Shown: positions 17,479-25,964 of the stretch, in pieces
Layout: the number at the start of each line of letters is the position of its first letter
Numbering within the stretch: the stretch's first letter is position 1
Origin: Nocardia grenadensis NBRC 108939
GTDB taxonomy: Bacteria; Actinomycetota; Actinomycetes; Mycobacteriales; Mycobacteriaceae
Direction: 5' to 3'
Assembly (NCBI RefSeq): GCF_001613445.1
Contig: NZ_BDCJ01000003.1
Span: 496,001 to 560,000, forward strand
DNA: 64,000 bases
Position numbers and translations under genes: made by a program
The notes under the pieces: generated by a model
The model's input: the letters and a program-made list of their open reading frames with translations, nothing else
Told to the model about the DNA's origin: nothing
Databases searched by the model: none

Positions 17479-17910
17479 ATGAGTCTTCTCCCTGCGCACC
17501 GCCAGCAGCATTCGTTACTGCCCGACTTCGCCGAGGTCTGGAACTCGTTGGCCCCGGCCACCGGCCTCGCCGCGATGTTCGGCACTCATATGCTTCGGGT
17601 AGAGGATTCTGTCGACGACGGCCGATATGTGCTCAGGGCCGAGATGCCCGGCGTGGATCCGGACAAGGACGTCGATATTTCCGTGCGGGACGGGCAATTG
17701 ACCATCAGGGCCGAACGCTCGGAGAAGCACGAAGAGCGAGGCCGTTCGGAATTCAGCTACGGCTCGTTCGTCCGGACCGTCGCGTTACCGCGTGGCGCCG
17801 ACGAAGACAGCATCGAAGCCAGCTACGCCAAGGGAATTCTGACGGTCTCGGTCCCCATCACCGAGCCGACGGCAGCGGCGAAGAAGGTGGAGGTGAAACC
17901 AGCCGAATGA
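17479..17910 (+). CDS. hspX: Hsp20/alpha-crystallin small heat shock protein (HspX-like)
   Basis: 143 residues. The alpha-crystallin core runs from about 37 to 135: VEDSVDDGRYVLRAEMPGVDPDKDVDISVRDGQLTIRAERSEK, then RSEFSYGSFVRTVALPRGADEDSIEASYAKGILTVSVPI with the G-I-L-T-V/I motif that docks subunits. The N-terminal LLPDFAEVWNSL and a lysine-rich tail match the mycobacterial HspX (Acr) class, an ATP-independent chaperone abundant in hypoxic dormancy. The ribosome site AGGAGGAAC is strong. Upstream at about 17358-17372 GGGACCGAAGATCCC on the minus strand resembles two DosR half-sites, but the spacing is one base too long. Confidence 0.85.
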   Translation: MSLLPAHRQQHSLLPDFAEVWNSLAPATGLAAMFGTHMLRVEDSVDDGRYVLRAEMPGVDPDKDVDISVRDGQLTIRAERSEKHEERGRSEFSYGSFVRTVALPRGADEDSIEASYAKGILTVSVPITEPTAAAKKVEVKPAE

Positions 17911-17934
17911 CCCGGCGCCGGATCGCTGCGTGAA

Positions 17935-17957
17935 CGCCGGACCGTGCTGATCCGGCG
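17935..17957 (+). terminator. Weak hairpin after hsp20
   Basis: CGCCGGA and TCCGGCG are perfect 7-base arms around a 9-base loop, starting 24 bases after the hsp20 stop. No U-run follows, so it may only slow polymerase or stabilise the mRNA end. Confidence 0.35.
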
Positions 17958-18060
17958 GTGCGTGGCAATACGAAGTGGCCGGAGTCGCGACCGGAGATCG
18001 GGAGTCCGCTTCGCCCGGACGGCCCCGGTGGAGACGATCAGGACACGATGCGGAGGCGCG

Positions 18061-18951
18061 GTGACGATCGAGCTCACAGGACTCGGCAAGTCCTACCGGA
18101 GCACAGTGGCATTGGACGCGGTGACACTGCGGATCGCGGCCGGGGTGATCTTCGGATATGTCGGGCCCAACGGCGCGGGAAAAACCACCACGATCCGTAT
18201 CCTCGCCGGTCTGATGCGTCCGTCGCGTGGTTCGGCTCGTATCTGCGGCGCGGACACGGTACGCGAAAGGAAACAAGCGCAACGCAACCTCGGGTATCTG
18301 CCCGGACAGTTCGTCGCCTACCCGGATCTGACCGCCGAGCAGTACCTCGACTATTTCGCGCATCTGCACGGCGGCGTCGACCCGAAAGTGCGTCGTAGCA
18401 TGACCGACCGCCTCGATCTGGACGTCGCGACCCGCATCGGTGCGATGTCCCACGGCAACCGGCAGAAGGTCGGCATCGTGGCGGCGTTCATGACCGAGCG
18501 GCCCGTAGTGATCCTCGACGAGCCCACGAGCGGTCTCGATCCGCTGGTACAGCGGGAATTTCTCGCCATGGCACGGGAGGTACGCGACAGCGGGCGCACG
18601 GTCTTCCTGTCCTCCCATGTGTTATCGGAGGTGGAAGCGGTCGCCGACACCGTCGGAATGCTGCGGAATGGCCGTCTCATCGAGGTTCGATCCGTGGCCG
18701 AGTTCACCGGACGGACAGTGCGCCGCCTCGACCTGACATTCGCCGGCCCGGCGCCGGCCCCGGCCGTGTTCCGCGCCCTCCCCGGAGTACGGCACGTGCA
18801 CCGGGGCCCGGATCGATACCGAGTGGAGGTCGAGATGGATGGTTCCACGGCCGAGCTGGTGAAAGCGATCGCGCCTTATGAGGTCATCGATCTCGTCAGC
18901 CGTGAACCGGACCTCGAAGAGATCTTCCTCGGCTACTACGGACAGGACTGA
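18061..18951 (+). CDS. ABC-2 type transporter, ATP-binding subunit
   Basis: 296 residues. Walker A is GPNGAGKTTTIR; the Q-loop sits near LGYLPGQFVAYPDLTAEQYLDYFAHLHGG; the signature reads MSHGNRQKVGIVAAF, the variant usual for this ABC-2 subgroup; Walker B and D-loop are VVILDEPTSGLDPL and the switch His is in FLSSHVLSEVE. The last about 75 residues form the small C-terminal domain found in drug or antibiotic exporters. GTG 18061 follows GGAGGCGCG. The permease begins seven bases after the stop, so the two are one exporter. Confidence 0.9.
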   Translation: MTIELTGLGKSYRSTVALDAVTLRIAAGVIFGYVGPNGAGKTTTIRILAGLMRPSRGSARICGADTVRERKQAQRNLGYLPGQFVAYPDLTAEQYLDYFAHLHGGVDPKVRRSMTDRLDLDVATRIGAMSHGNRQKVGIVAAFMTERPVVILDEPTSGLDPLVQREFLAMAREVRDSGRTVFLSSHVLSEVEAVADTVGMLRNGRLIEVRSVAEFTGRTVRRLDLTFAGPAPAPAVFRALPGVRHVHRGPDRYRVEVEMDGSTAELVKAIAPYEVIDLVSREPDLEEIFLGYYGQD

Positions 18952-18957
18952 AACGTC

Positions 18958-19752
18958 GTGCTCCGCAATGTCTACCTGAAGTGTTTACGCGATCAGCGAC
19001 GCGGCCTGGCGGGTTGGAGCGTCGGAATAGTCGCGCTGGTACTTCTGGAAAGCGCACTGTGGCCATCGATCTCGAATACGGCAGGTATGCGGGAGTTCGT
19101 GAAGAACTATCCCGAACCCTTGCGCGAGCTGTTCGACCTGGACGAATTCGGCACCGGCACCGGGTTTCTCAATGTCGAGCTGTTCAGTATGTTGCTGCCC
19201 ACCCTGTTCCTCGTTTTCGCGATCGGGCGAGGCGCCAGGGCGATAGCCGGCGAAGAAGAAGCGGGAACCCTGGAGGTTCTGCTGATGACCAGGGTGACAC
19301 CGATTCGACTGGTGATCGAGCAGGCCGCGGTGCTCGCCACGGCGGCTGCGGCGCTGGGAACGGTGCTTTTCGTCGCGGTCACCGTGTTCTCCACGGTATT
19401 CGGTCTCGGCGTCGCGGTGGCTGCGGCACTGACCGGTGCCGTGGCCATGGTGCTCATCGCTGTCGAGTTCGGCTGGCTCGCCTTGGCGATCGGCGCGGCG
19501 ACCGGCCACCGCGTGCTCGCCATAGCGCTCACCTCGGCATTCGCGGTAGCGGCGTATGTCCTGTACGTGGCGAGCAAACTGGTGGATGCGGTGCGGCCCT
19601 GGGGCCCGCTGTCACCTTTTCATCAGGCCATCGAAGGTGGGCCACTGGGCGGCGGGCTTCCCGCCGCCTACGGTTGGCTACTGCTGGCGGGAGCCGTCGC
19701 ATTATTGGCCGGGCTCCCTGTATTCCATCGTCGTGATATCGCCGGAGTGTGA
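18958..19752 (+). CDS. ABC-2 type transporter, permease subunit
   Basis: 264 residues, six membrane segments: an N-terminal helix after QRRGLAGWSVGIVAL, a long outer loop with NTAGMREFVKNYPEPLRELFDLDEFGTGTGFLNVELFSMLLP, then five more helices. RGARAIAGEEEAGTLEVLLMTRVTPIRLVIEQ is the conserved coupling region of ABC-2 exporters. It starts with GTG seven bases after the ATPase gene. The pair probably exports a lipid, drug or peptide; nothing in the sequence tells which. Confidence 0.85.
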   Translation: MLRNVYLKCLRDQRRGLAGWSVGIVALVLLESALWPSISNTAGMREFVKNYPEPLRELFDLDEFGTGTGFLNVELFSMLLPTLFLVFAIGRGARAIAGEEEAGTLEVLLMTRVTPIRLVIEQAAVLATAAAALGTVLFVAVTVFSTVFGLGVAVAAALTGAVAMVLIAVEFGWLALAIGAATGHRVLAIALTSAFAVAAYVLYVASKLVDAVRPWGPLSPFHQAIEGGPLGGGLPAAYGWLLLAGAVALLAGLPVFHRRDIAGV

Positions 19753-19819
19753 GCATGCTCGCCCGGGGACCCGTGGCCGTCTCCGCGCATTCGGCCCGGA
19801 CATCTGTTCAAATGGCTTG

Positions 19820-20362
19820 ATGATGTATCGCATATCGAAAGGAACCAGAACATCGACCGAGTGGCGCGCCGCCGGCGTGGCGGGGGCCGCGGCAGTAGCC
19901 CTGGCAGCGGTGACGATTCCGGCCGCGACCAGCGCCGCCGCGCCTGCCCCGTGTGCCGCGGAGGTGCTCGACCTGAGCACCCGCGAGCGCCCGTCGGACT
20001 CGCCCGGTCAGGGCCGGCTCGAAGTCGTGCTGACCAATACCTCCGCCCAGAGCTGCGCGGTGCAGGGATTCCCGGGCGTGGACCTGGCGGGCCCGGATGA
20101 TCCGACCTTCGGCCCCACCTATCGGCTACCCCGCCAGGCCGCGGAGCCCGCACCGCTGACGGTGGAACCGGGCGCCGCGGTGAGCAGCCTGCTCACCTAC
20201 CTGTCGGACGGCCCGGAGGGCTGGGTCCCGGTGACGCTCGTCGTCACCCCGCCGGACACCACCACCCAGCTCCAGGCGCCGTGGCCCGCGGGCGTGAGCG
20301 TGCAACGCCAGGACGCCGCCACCCACCCGGGCACCTATATCGGCCCGCTGCAACCCGCCTGA
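19820..20362 (+). CDS. Secreted DUF4232-type protein
   Basis: 180 residues. After MMYRISKGTRTSTEWRAAG comes a signal helix VAGAAAVALAAVTIPAATSAAAPAP, then a mature beta-rich domain with RLEVVLTNTSAQSCAVQGFPGVDLAGPDDP, and VEPGAAVSSLLTYLSDGPEGWVPVTLVVTPPDTTTQL. The TNTS..C.VQGFPGVDL block is typical of the secreted actinobacterial DUF4232 family, whose role is unknown. The two conserved Cys flank the domain and could form a disulfide. A ribosome site before ATG 19820 is not obvious. Confidence 0.75.
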   Translation: MMYRISKGTRTSTEWRAAGVAGAAAVALAAVTIPAATSAAAPAPCAAEVLDLSTRERPSDSPGQGRLEVVLTNTSAQSCAVQGFPGVDLAGPDDPTFGPTYRLPRQAAEPAPLTVEPGAAVSSLLTYLSDGPEGWVPVTLVVTPPDTTTQLQAPWPAGVSVQRQDAATHPGTYIGPLQPA

Positions 20363-20374
20363 TCCCCCGCTTCG

Positions 20375-20406
20375 ACCGCCGCGCCGGCACCCGTCGGCGC
20401 GGCGGT
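20375..20406 (+). terminator. Strong GC-rich hairpin terminator
   Basis: Arms CCGCCGCGCCG and CGGCGCGGCGG are perfect 11-base complements (12 with the flanking A-T pair) around an 8-base loop, starting 13 bases after the stop of the secreted protein and followed by TTCTC. A good candidate intrinsic terminator for the exporter and secreted-protein genes. Confidence 0.65.
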
Positions 20407-20548
20407 TCTCGTTGCGGGGAGCGGCAGACTTCGCTCTGCGACCACTCGCGAGCCGGACGTTTCGACCGGCGACAGCCGAGAGAGCTCGGCTACCGACCCA
20501 CCCCGCATATCCGGCTACGATCCGGCAACCACCGCGTAGGGTCGGGTC

Positions 20549-22285
20549 ATGGCGACTGTCGCTCAGCACATGATCACTGCATTGCAGGTCAGCGGCGTCA
20601 GCCGGGTCTACGGGTTGCCCGGTGACAGTTTGAACGGGTTCACCGACGCGATACGGCGATCCGACGGCATCACCTGGGAGCATGTGCGGCACGAGGAGGC
20701 CGCCGCGTTCGCGGCGACCGCGGAGGCGGCACTGACGGGCCGGCTCGCCGTATGCGCCGGGAGTTGCGGGCCGGGCAACCTACATCTGATCAACGGACTG
20801 TACGACGCCCAGCGCACGCGGGTTCCGGTGCTGGCCGTCGCCGCGCACATCCCGATCGGCGAGATCGGCTCCGGATACTTCCAGGAAACCCACCCCGAGG
20901 AGTTGTTCCGCGAGTGCAGTGTGTACTGCGAACTCATCAGCAGTCCGCGATCGGCGCCGCGGATCGTGGAGATGGCGATGCGGGCGGCGGTCGAGGAGAA
21001 CGGTGTCGCCGTCGTGGTCATACCCGGCGAGGTCTTCCAGAGCCGCCTGTCCGGTGAACGGTGGAGCAGCCGTCCGGTATTGCCGTCCCGGTCGGTGGTC
21101 CGGCCGGACGACCCCACCCTGCGCCGCGCCGCGGACATCCTGAATGCCGGATCGCGGGTGACGATTCTCGGCGGGGCCGGTACCGCCGGTGCGCACGCCC
21201 AGGTCATGGCGCTGGCCGGGACGCTGCACGCGCCGATCGTGCACGCGTTCCGCGGCAAGGAACACCTGGAATACGACAACCCGTTCGATGTGGGGATGAC
21301 CGGGTTGCTCGGGTACGCCTCGGGATACAAGGCGATCAAAGAATCCGATGTGCTGCTGATGCTGGGCACCGACTTCCCGTACACACAGTTCTATCCCGAG
21401 GACGCCGCGATCATCCAGGTCGACATCCGCGGCAGCCGTCTCGGCCGCCGCACCCCGGTCGACCTGGGCATGGTCGGCAGCGTGCGGGACACGATCGACG
21501 CGCTGTCGCCCCTGCTGGAGCAGAAAACCGATCGAACGCATCTGGACAGGTCGCTGCGGCATTACCGGCGCACCCGGCAATCGCTGGACGCGCTGGCGGT
21601 CAATGACCGCGACCGCACGCCCATCCGTCCGGAATACGTCGCCGGAGTGGTGAATCGACTGGCCGCCGACGACGCGGTGTTCACCTTCGACGTCGGATCG
21701 CCGACGATCTGGGCGGCCCGCTATCTGACCATGAATGGCCGGCGACGGCTGACCGGCTCGTTCACCCACGGCACGATGGCCTGCGCCCTGCCGCACGCCA
21801 TCGGTGCGCAGACGGCCCACCGGGGACGCCAGGTGGTCGCCCTCGCCGGCGACGGCGGATTGACGATGCTGTTCGGTGAGCTGATCACCCTGTCGCAGAA
21901 CGATCTACCCGTCAAGGTGATCGTGTTCAACAATTCGTCGCTGAACTTCGTGGAATTGGAGATGAAAGCGGCCGGGGTGGTGAACTTCGGCACCGAACTG
22001 TCGAATCCCGACTTCGGCGCCGCCGCCCGGGCCATGGGGATCTGGGGGCGCCGGGTAGAAGCCCCCGGCGACCTGGAACCGGCCGTCGCGGAGGCACTCG
22101 CGTACGAGGGGCCCGCGCTCGTCGACGTCGTCGTGGCACGGCAGGAACTGACGATTCCGCCGGCCATTTCGGCAGAGCAGGCCAAGGGATTCACCATCTA
22201 CGCCATCCGCACCGTCCTCGCCGGCCGCGCCGAAGAACTGCTCGACCTGGTCACCACCAACGTCGCCCGGCGCATTCTGGACTAA
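20549..22285 (+). CDS. poxB: Pyruvate oxidase/dehydrogenase-type thiamine-diphosphate enzyme
   Basis: 578 residues, the full ThDP triple domain. The N-terminal pyrimidine-binding part has YGLPGDSLNGFTDAIRR and the catalytic Glu in WEHVRHEEAAAFAAT; the middle FAD/Rossmann-like domain has TILGGAGTAGAH; the diphosphate motif is GDGGLTMLFGELITLSQNDLPVKVIVFNNSSLNFVELE with the G-D-G...N-N pattern. Closest in sequence feel to E. coli PoxB, which turns pyruvate to acetate and CO2 and passes electrons to the membrane quinone pool. The C-terminal helix may peripherally bind membrane. Acetolactate synthase is less likely because the PoxB-type HEE and SLN blocks are present. Confidence 0.85.
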   Translation: MATVAQHMITALQVSGVSRVYGLPGDSLNGFTDAIRRSDGITWEHVRHEEAAAFAATAEAALTGRLAVCAGSCGPGNLHLINGLYDAQRTRVPVLAVAAHIPIGEIGSGYFQETHPEELFRECSVYCELISSPRSAPRIVEMAMRAAVEENGVAVVVIPGEVFQSRLSGERWSSRPVLPSRSVVRPDDPTLRRAADILNAGSRVTILGGAGTAGAHAQVMALAGTLHAPIVHAFRGKEHLEYDNPFDVGMTGLLGYASGYKAIKESDVLLMLGTDFPYTQFYPEDAAIIQVDIRGSRLGRRTPVDLGMVGSVRDTIDALSPLLEQKTDRTHLDRSLRHYRRTRQSLDALAVNDRDRTPIRPEYVAGVVNRLAADDAVFTFDVGSPTIWAARYLTMNGRRRLTGSFTHGTMACALPHAIGAQTAHRGRQVVALAGDGGLTMLFGELITLSQNDLPVKVIVFNNSSLNFVELEMKAAGVVNFGTELSNPDFGAAARAMGIWGRRVEAPGDLEPAVAEALAYEGPALVDVVVARQELTIPPAISAEQAKGFTIYAIRTVLAGRAEELLDLVTTNVARRILD

Positions 22286-22351
22286 CCACGCCGCCTGGGC
22301 CTCCCGGCCGATGGCCGATCCGCCACTCGACATCCTCGGCGAGACGGGGAC

Positions 22352-24049
22352 CTACTTCGCGTCCCCATAGCACTCCACCACCGCCGTGGTGAAGGGAAAC
22401 CGCACCGGCGTCGGCCCGAAAGCCAGCCGGCCCGCGGTATCGGCCGCGGTGGCGATCAGTGCGGCGACCCGCGGCGCTTCCTCCGACGGACAGTGCACGA
22501 TCACCTCGTCGTGCTGGAAGAACACCAGTTCGGCCCGGAGCCCGGCACGAGATATCGCATGACGCAGACCCGCCAAGACCAGCAGGGCCCAGTCGGCGCC
22601 ACTGCCCTGCACCACGAAGTTACGCGTGAAGCGGCCGCGGGCGCGCGCCGTCGAGGTACTGCGGTACTCGCCGGCATCCCCCTGGGACGGTTCCTCCTGA
22701 TCCGGTGCCACAACCGATACCGGCGGGCAGGTCCGTCCCAGCCAGGTGCGGACGAGTCGACCCTCCTCACCGGCCCGGGCCGCGTCGTCGACATAGGCCA
22801 CCGCGGCCGGATATCGCCGGCGCAGACCCGCCAGGTGGGTCAGGGCATCGCCGGAGGTCTGGCCGTAGATGGCGCCCAGCAGGGCGAGTTTGGCTTGCGC
22901 GCGGTCCCCGCCGAAGCCGCGGGCCGCGAGATCCGCGTACAGATCCGCACCCCGGCCGGCCACTTCCATCAACCCCGGATCACGCGAGACCGCGGCGAGT
23001 ATGCGCGGCTCCATCTGATCGGCGTCGGCCACCACCAGCGACCAGCCCGGGTCGGCACGGATCGCCCGGCGGATCACCTTCGGGATCTGCAGCGCGCCAC
23101 CACCGTTGGTGGTCCAGCGGCCGGTCACCGTACCACCGGGCAGATATTCGGGACGGAACCGGCCGCCGTGTACCCACTGTTCCAGCCAGGACCAGCCGTG
23201 AGCGGTATACAGGCGGTACAGCGATTTATAGGCCAGCAGTGGCGCCACCGCGGGGTGGTCGATGCGCTGGAGTTCCCATTTGCGGGTGGAGGACAACAGG
23301 ATCCCGGCGCGGGAGAATGCTCTGACGATGTCGTTGGGCAGATCCGGACGGACCCGCACCCCGAACGCCCGCGACACCTCCTCGGCCAACTCCGCCAGCC
23401 GACGTGGTTCCGCCCCGCCCGGATACCGCTCCCCCAGCATTGTGTCCAGCAACTCGCGGTGTACGTCCGCGCGCCACGGGATCCCCGACCGCGACATCTC
23501 CGCGGCGATCAGCATGCCCGCCGATTCGGCGGCGAGCAGCAACCGCATGCGTTCCGGATGCTCGGTGGCCGCGGTCCGGGCGAGCTGACCCGCGTAGACC
23601 TCCAGCAGAGCGGTGAATTCGTCGGTGCCCGACGGCAGCGGTACCGGGCCCGACTCGAACAGCGACGGCTGACTCTCGGCCGCGCGCGCCGGGGCATCCG
23701 GCGGAACGGGTAGGTCGTGCAGCCGAGCCCAGGCGGCCGCCAGTGAACGGGGCCGACCCGACTGTCCCTCCTCGTAACCGATCAGCAGCGCCTCTGCGGC
23801 CTCCACGTCGTAGCACCGCTCGACCCGCACCCCGGCTGCCAGCAGGGATCGGTAGATCTCGGCGGTGGACCGCCACACCCACCGCTCGACCTCCGGGCGT
23901 GACCGCACCGCCTCGGCGAGCGACGGCTCGTGAAGCACCGCGGCGGCGGGGCGGCCGGCCGGATCGAGAGGACACAGATACGCGCCCCCGTCATCGGACT
24001 CCGCCACCGCCCACCGCACGCCCACGAGTCTGGCACCAGGGTCCGACAT
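22352..24049 (-). CDS. Bifunctional 3'-5' exonuclease/DNA polymerase, family A without 5' nuclease
   Basis: 565 residues. The C-terminal polymerase is clear: motif A VVADADQMEPRILAAVSRDP, the finger helix AKLALLGAIYGQTSGDALTHL, and motif C FFQHDEVIVHCP with its catalytic Asp. TVTGRWTTNGGGALQIPKVIRRAIRAD is the usual T/R template region. The N-terminal part is a poorly conserved exonuclease-like fold; acidic 3'-5' proofreading residues are not obvious. Mycobacteria and nocardiae carry a second Pol I-like protein of this kind, thought to serve repair. ATG 24049 has no clear ribosome site; the frame runs to 24133. Confidence 0.8.
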   Translation of the reverse strand: MSDPGARLVGVRWAVAESDDGGAYLCPLDPAGRPAAAVLHEPSLAEAVRSRPEVERWVWRSTAEIYRSLLAAGVRVERCYDVEAAEALLIGYEEGQSGRPRSLAAAWARLHDLPVPPDAPARAAESQPSLFESGPVPLPSGTDEFTALLEVYAGQLARTAATEHPERMRLLLAAESAGMLIAAEMSRSGIPWRADVHRELLDTMLGERYPGGAEPRRLAELAEEVSRAFGVRVRPDLPNDIVRAFSRAGILLSSTRKWELQRIDHPAVAPLLAYKSLYRLYTAHGWSWLEQWVHGGRFRPEYLPGGTVTGRWTTNGGGALQIPKVIRRAIRADPGWSLVVADADQMEPRILAAVSRDPGLMEVAGRGADLYADLAARGFGGDRAQAKLALLGAIYGQTSGDALTHLAGLRRRYPAAVAYVDDAARAGEEGRLVRTWLGRTCPPVSVVAPDQEEPSQGDAGEYRSTSTARARGRFTRNFVVQGSGADWALLVLAGLRHAISRAGLRAELVFFQHDEVIVHCPSEEAPRVAALIATAADTAGRLAFGPTPVRFPFTTAVVECYGDAK

Positions 24050-24161
24050 CCACGGCAACGGTTCGTCGCGTCGTCCGATGTTCCGGCGGCGAGCCGGCCG
24101 AAGCGGCCGGCCCGCGTTTCGGTACCACGACACATCACCCGGAACCCACCGGGCCGGCTTC

Positions 24162-24806
24162 CTACGAAGGCCGGATCGGCGCCGCTGTCCGAAATCCTCC
24201 CCATCCCACCGGGAGTTCGACGTGACCGGCCCGGATATCGGCGACCAGATGGGCGTAACCTTCGCGAGCCTGTCCGAGGTGAAACCACGCCGTGCGACGG
24301 AGACGCCGATTCACGGAGTGGCGTACGGACCAGCGAGCGTCGGCGTACCGGGCCGCGACCTGATCCATGGTCTGGCCGAGCGAGTGGGTATGGGTGCGCG
24401 CCCCGGTACGGTGCGGCAGGTGCCGCACGCGCCAGGTGTCGATATCTTCCACCACCGTGGTGATCCGGCGCCGGAGATCCATTTCGTCGGGCCGCGCCGA
24501 CGCCCGGACGGGATCCAGGCCGGTGGCCAGTAATGCCACCCGCAGCTCACCCAGTTCCTGGGCCAGGCCCACCAAGACCGGACCGCTACCGGTATCGAGA
24601 TGACCCGAGATCGCCGAGAGCAATCGCTCGGGCGACAGCAATGCGGCGGAGCCCCCACCCGGAGCGCTGTTCATGGCGCCGCGGACTGCCGGATCCACGA
24701 GACGGGCGGCGGCATCTCCCGGGCGGGGCCCGCGATTCCGCAGCACAGGCACCGCCACGCCGCGCTCCGGGACCCGTGCCCGGTGGCTCGGACCATCGGT
24801 ATTCAT
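24162..24806 (-). CDS. DUF4254 domain protein
   Basis: 214 residues, about the last 150 conserved: LLSAISGHL...LVGLAQELGELRVALL, then RRITTVVEDIDTWRVRHLP, THSLGQTMDQVAARYADA and AREGYAHLVADIRAGHVELP. These match the helical DUF4254 family of actinobacteria, of unknown function. Its ATG at 24806 overlaps the SPW gene's stop (ATGA), so it is translated with that gene. The first 45 residues are not conserved; another ATG is at 24674, but the overlap favours the longer form. The product ends in AAPIRPS. Confidence 0.7.
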   Translation of the reverse strand: MNTDGPSHRARVPERGVAVPVLRNRGPRPGDAAARLVDPAVRGAMNSAPGGGSAALLSPERLLSAISGHLDTGSGPVLVGLAQELGELRVALLATGLDPVRASARPDEMDLRRRITTVVEDIDTWRVRHLPHRTGARTHTHSLGQTMDQVAARYADARWSVRHSVNRRLRRTAWFHLGQAREGYAHLVADIRAGHVELPVGWGGFRTAAPIRPS

Positions 24807-25246
24807 GCGGCTCTGGCCGATCCGTTGACGCGGCCGGCTCCGACGACCTCATGCTGCCGGATCTGCCGGAGGCGGTAGGTCACCAGCTCGTCGACTCGAG
24901 CGGCCTCGGCAACGTTGCCGGCCTCGTCGCTCACGTAGGCCGCACCCGCCGACAGGGCGAGGAGCAGACCGGTCGTCCACACCACCCATCCCGCGCTTTC
25001 GGCGGCGAACCCACCCACCCAGGGCGAGATGAAGAGCATCAGCCCGATCACCGAGAGGGCCCAGTGGTCCTTCGTAGGATTGCGGGCGAGTAGTGACCAC
25101 ATCGCGTAGACGACGGTCAGTGCACCCAATCCGAGTGTGAGACCGGCGGCCGCGGCCGTATCGGTCCATATCGAGGTCGCCGCGGTCGCCAACCCCAGCC
25201 CCATTGCTCCCCATCCGACGATCGAGTTCTTGTCCGGTCTCCTCAT
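24803..25246 (-). CDS. SPW-repeat membrane protein
   Basis: 147 residues. Four hydrophobic segments (IVGWGAMGLGLATAATSIW, LGALTVVYAMWSLLA, WALSVIGLMLFISPWVGGF, AGWVVWTTGLLLALSAGAAYVS) include the name-giving FISPWVGGFA. SPW proteins are small membrane proteins of unknown role. The ATG has a consensus AAGGAGGT, so expression may be high when the gene is on. The promoter must lie in the 98-base gap shared with the divergent TetR gene, across the palindrome at 25266-25286. Confidence 0.8.
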   Translation of the reverse strand: MRRPDKNSIVGWGAMGLGLATAATSIWTDTAAAAGLTLGLGALTVVYAMWSLLARNPTKDHWALSVIGLMLFISPWVGGFAAESAGWVVWTTGLLLALSAGAAYVSDEAGNVAEAARVDELVTYRLRQIRQHEVVGAGRVNGSARAA

Positions 25247-25265
25247 GACATACCTCCTTAGCGCT

Positions 25266-25286
25266 ACGCTACACGTATCGTAGCGT
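25266..25286. promoter_or_regulatory. TetR-type operator between divergent genes
   Basis: ACGCTAC and GTAGCGT are perfect 7-base arms around ACGTATC. The site lies 20 bases from the SPW start and 58 bases from the TetR start, the position expected of an autoregulatory TetR operator that also represses the SPW/DUF4254 operon. Confidence 0.65.
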
Positions 25287-25344
25287 GCGTGGTTGGCATG
25301 ATGGACCAGTTGTGAGGTACCGAACCCGAAGCAAGGGAGAGCCG

Positions 25345-25899
25345 ATGGTCGAGGCGCCGGCACCGCGTGACGAACGCATCACCGCCGCGACGTTGGAGCT
25401 GCTGCGCGCCAAAGGGCCGAAAGCAGTCACCGTCGAGGCGGTCGCCGCGCTGTCGGGGGTGGCGAAGACGACCATCTACCGCCGGTACAGCAATCGCGGC
25501 GATATGCTCACCGCTTCGCTGAGTTCGATCGCCGAGCCGGAGTTGCCCCCGGATACCGCGGCCTTGCCGACAGTGCTGCGATGGGTCGTCGAACAATCCC
25601 TGCACGTCGTGGACGCGAGTATCGGCCCGGGAGGCGTGGCGGCACTGCTCACCGACGATGATCCGGAATTCACCACCCTGATCCGCGCACTGCTCGTCCA
25701 GCATCGCCATCGGCTGACCGAGGGGCTGAGCCGGGCGCTCGCGGCGCAGGCGCCGCGAGCGGACCTCGATGTCGAAACCTTCCTGGACATGATCGTGGGC
25801 GCCTACCTCGCGGAGATCGCACGCAGCGGCAGCGTCCGGGACGATTGGAGTGAGCGGGTGCTGTCCGTGGTCACCACCGGCGCTGTTCCGCTGGACTGA
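25345..25899 (+). CDS. TetR-family transcriptional regulator
   Basis: 184 residues. The N-terminal helix-turn-helix is standard: RDERITAATLELLRAKGPKAVTVEAVAALSGVAKTTIYRRYSNRGDML. The ligand domain is AcrR/EthR-like with no recognised effector motif. It is divergent from the SPW/DUF4254 operon and has a good AAGGGAGAG site before ATG 25345; an upstream start at 25285 would run through the operator and is unlikely. It probably represses its neighbour and itself. Confidence 0.85.
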   Translation: MVEAPAPRDERITAATLELLRAKGPKAVTVEAVAALSGVAKTTIYRRYSNRGDMLTASLSSIAEPELPPDTAALPTVLRWVVEQSLHVVDASIGPGGVAALLTDDDPEFTTLIRALLVQHRHRLTEGLSRALAAQAPRADLDVETFLDMIVGAYLAEIARSGSVRDDWSERVLSVVTTGAVPLD

Positions 25900-25902
25900 A
25901 TT

Positions 25903-25922
25903 CCTGTGGCGTCCGCCACAGG
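25903..25922. promoter_or_regulatory. Perfect 20-base palindrome upstream of the KshA genes
   Basis: CCTGTGGCGTCCGCCACAGG has 9-base arms and a 2-base centre. It lies 3 bases after the TetR stop and 42 bases before the TTG start of the next gene. The tiny centre makes a hairpin poor and favours a protein-binding site for the kshA unit, though a terminator element cannot be excluded. Confidence 0.5.
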
Positions 25923-25964
25923 CGGGTTCCTAGCCTCGACACATCCGAGGAAGGGATCCGGAAA

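Noticed and set aside
18061..18951. ABC ATPase signature MSHGNRQ as a broken signature motif
   Set aside because: This GNRQ form is common among ABC-2 exporter ATPases; Walker A, Walker B and switch His are intact, so it is not a defect.
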